From: Bufo bufo | Taxonomy: Eukaryota > Chordata > Amphibia > Anura > Bufonidae | Length of the DNA: 64,000 bases | NCBI RefSeq assembly: GCF_905171765.1 | Contig: NC_053392.1 | Coordinates: 450,466,722 to 450,530,721, forward strand | Direction: 5' to 3' | Part shown: piece by piece, positions 63,152 through 64,000 of the stretch | How positions within the stretch are numbered: position 1 is the first letter of the stretch | How the letters are laid out: the number at the start of each line of letters is the position of its first letter | Position numbers and translations under genes: made by a program | Notes under the pieces: model-generated | Told to the model about the DNA's origin: nothing | The model's input: the letters and a program-made list of their open reading frames with translations, nothing else | Databases searched by the model: none

Positions 63152-64000
63152 TAGTCATTTATAGTCGCCGTAGTACTGAATATCGTAGTAGAAATTTGCA
63201 CGTAGTTCAGGAAAAGTGTACGTGCAACAAGGAGGTTAGTATTTGTAGATATAGTATAAATAGGCAGAGTAATCAACAGATGACTCACGCCTATTCATTA
63301 ATATTAAGATATTAACCAAATATGAATTCCCTTTTACAGTCCCCCGAAGTCGGGGATGTTTAATCCCTGGCGAGTCAGCAGAAGCGTGAATCGCTGTCAC
63401 ATGTCACATGTATCATCCTGTGTCCTTGCTAGGACTGTACTATATGCTGCTAAAATCTTCCCGGAGCGTTGTACCATCACCCTGTGTTGTCTGAGTAGTG
63501 TTCCACCCATGGGAAAGGAGAATGGGCGTTCAGTGATATGAGCGCTGGCCCTGCGCGATCTTTATAAAGATAGTCAGGCCGGTGGATGAGAGCACCCACT
63601 GATACTCGTGTCTCTACAGTTACTACAATGTAAGCCCCTCAAAATGACTTCAAAACTGAATTTGTACTTAAAAAGTCAATTTTTAAAAATGTTCTTAAAA
63701 TTTTAAAAATTGCCTCCAAAATTCTAAGCCTTCCTATGTCCTAAAAAGATAAAATGACATTTACAAACTGAGTCTGCTTATATAGAACCTACCAGTAGCC
63801 ATTTGGCTCCAGGAGAAGTATATGGTGGGCTCAGCGTGCATGTTGGTACTTGCATCCCTGGACCCGATGAAATCTGTAATGGCATCGGACGGGGTTAAAA
63901 GCAGAGTGTGCTTGGCGTGCACGCTGACCTGCATTCCCTGGACTTTGTGTGGCTGTCATGGCCCATAAACAGGTAGGAACTAGTGTTAGGGACCACTCAA
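63152..64000. other. No recognised feature
   Basis: Longest open frames are under 65 codons. AT-rich block at 63660-63720 and imperfect TTGGCTCC/GGTGGGCTC words later, with no terminal repeats. Cut by the right window edge. Confidence 0.4.

Noticed and set aside
63356..64000. Possible exon near the right edge
   Set aside because: Open frames are short and no domain or splice signals were recognisable.

Overview
The window looks like intergenic DNA from a large, repeat-rich amphibian genome, most likely an anuran. This rests on the repeat content: Tx1/L1-like LINEs with two ORFs, DIRS, chromodomain-type Gypsy, BED-finger hAT, several Tc1-like lineages and a very high density of long palindromic MITEs. 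Species cannot be named from sequence alone. I see no convincing host exon, tRNA, rRNA or CRISPR array. Almost every base that can be assigned belongs to a transposable element.

Layout. 1-2.4 kb: a DIRS RT/RNase H remnant abuts an inverted Gypsy LTR+gag fragment, and that LTR carries a nested solo LTR. 3.2-10.4 kb: MITEs with 3-bp TTA/TAA target duplications, a four-unit tandem array (4.6-8.6 kb) and a ~1.2 kb palindrome. 10.4-35.3 kb: a decayed hAT element holding a deep nest of insertions. Working inward: hAT, then a Gypsy element (16987-34167), then a solo LTR inside its 5' LTR (17257-27302), then a ~2.2 kb AT-rich LTR-like insertion (17939-26868), and inside that a full-length Tx1/L1-like LINE with both ORFs open (18168-23928) and a deleted Tc1 copy (24512-25501). 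The target duplications of the inner levels can be read directly; the Gypsy level lacks one. 35.3-40.7 kb: a TTAA palindromic MITE, a Tc1-type MITE and a hAT 5' fragment with two MITEs in it.

40.8-52.9 kb: a foldback (palindromic) element whose right arm was split by a second hAT (41737-52606), which was itself split by a second, dead Tx1/L1-like LINE on the minus strand (46683-52142). 52.7-58.6 kb: about ten more MITEs, packed together and partly nested. 58.9-63.1 kb: a TTAA palindrome with a DD34E Tc1 in one arm, then a DD35E Tc1. 63.15-64 kb: nothing recognised.

How the parts relate. Only the LINE at 18-24 kb has both of its proteins intact (ORF1p RNA-binding chaperone, ORF2p endonuclease/RT), so it is the one element here that could recently have been autonomous. 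All other coding sequences are broken by stops, frameshifts, deletions or a changed catalytic residue. The palindromes and repeated families supply internal 'empty sites' that confirm several insertions without outside data.
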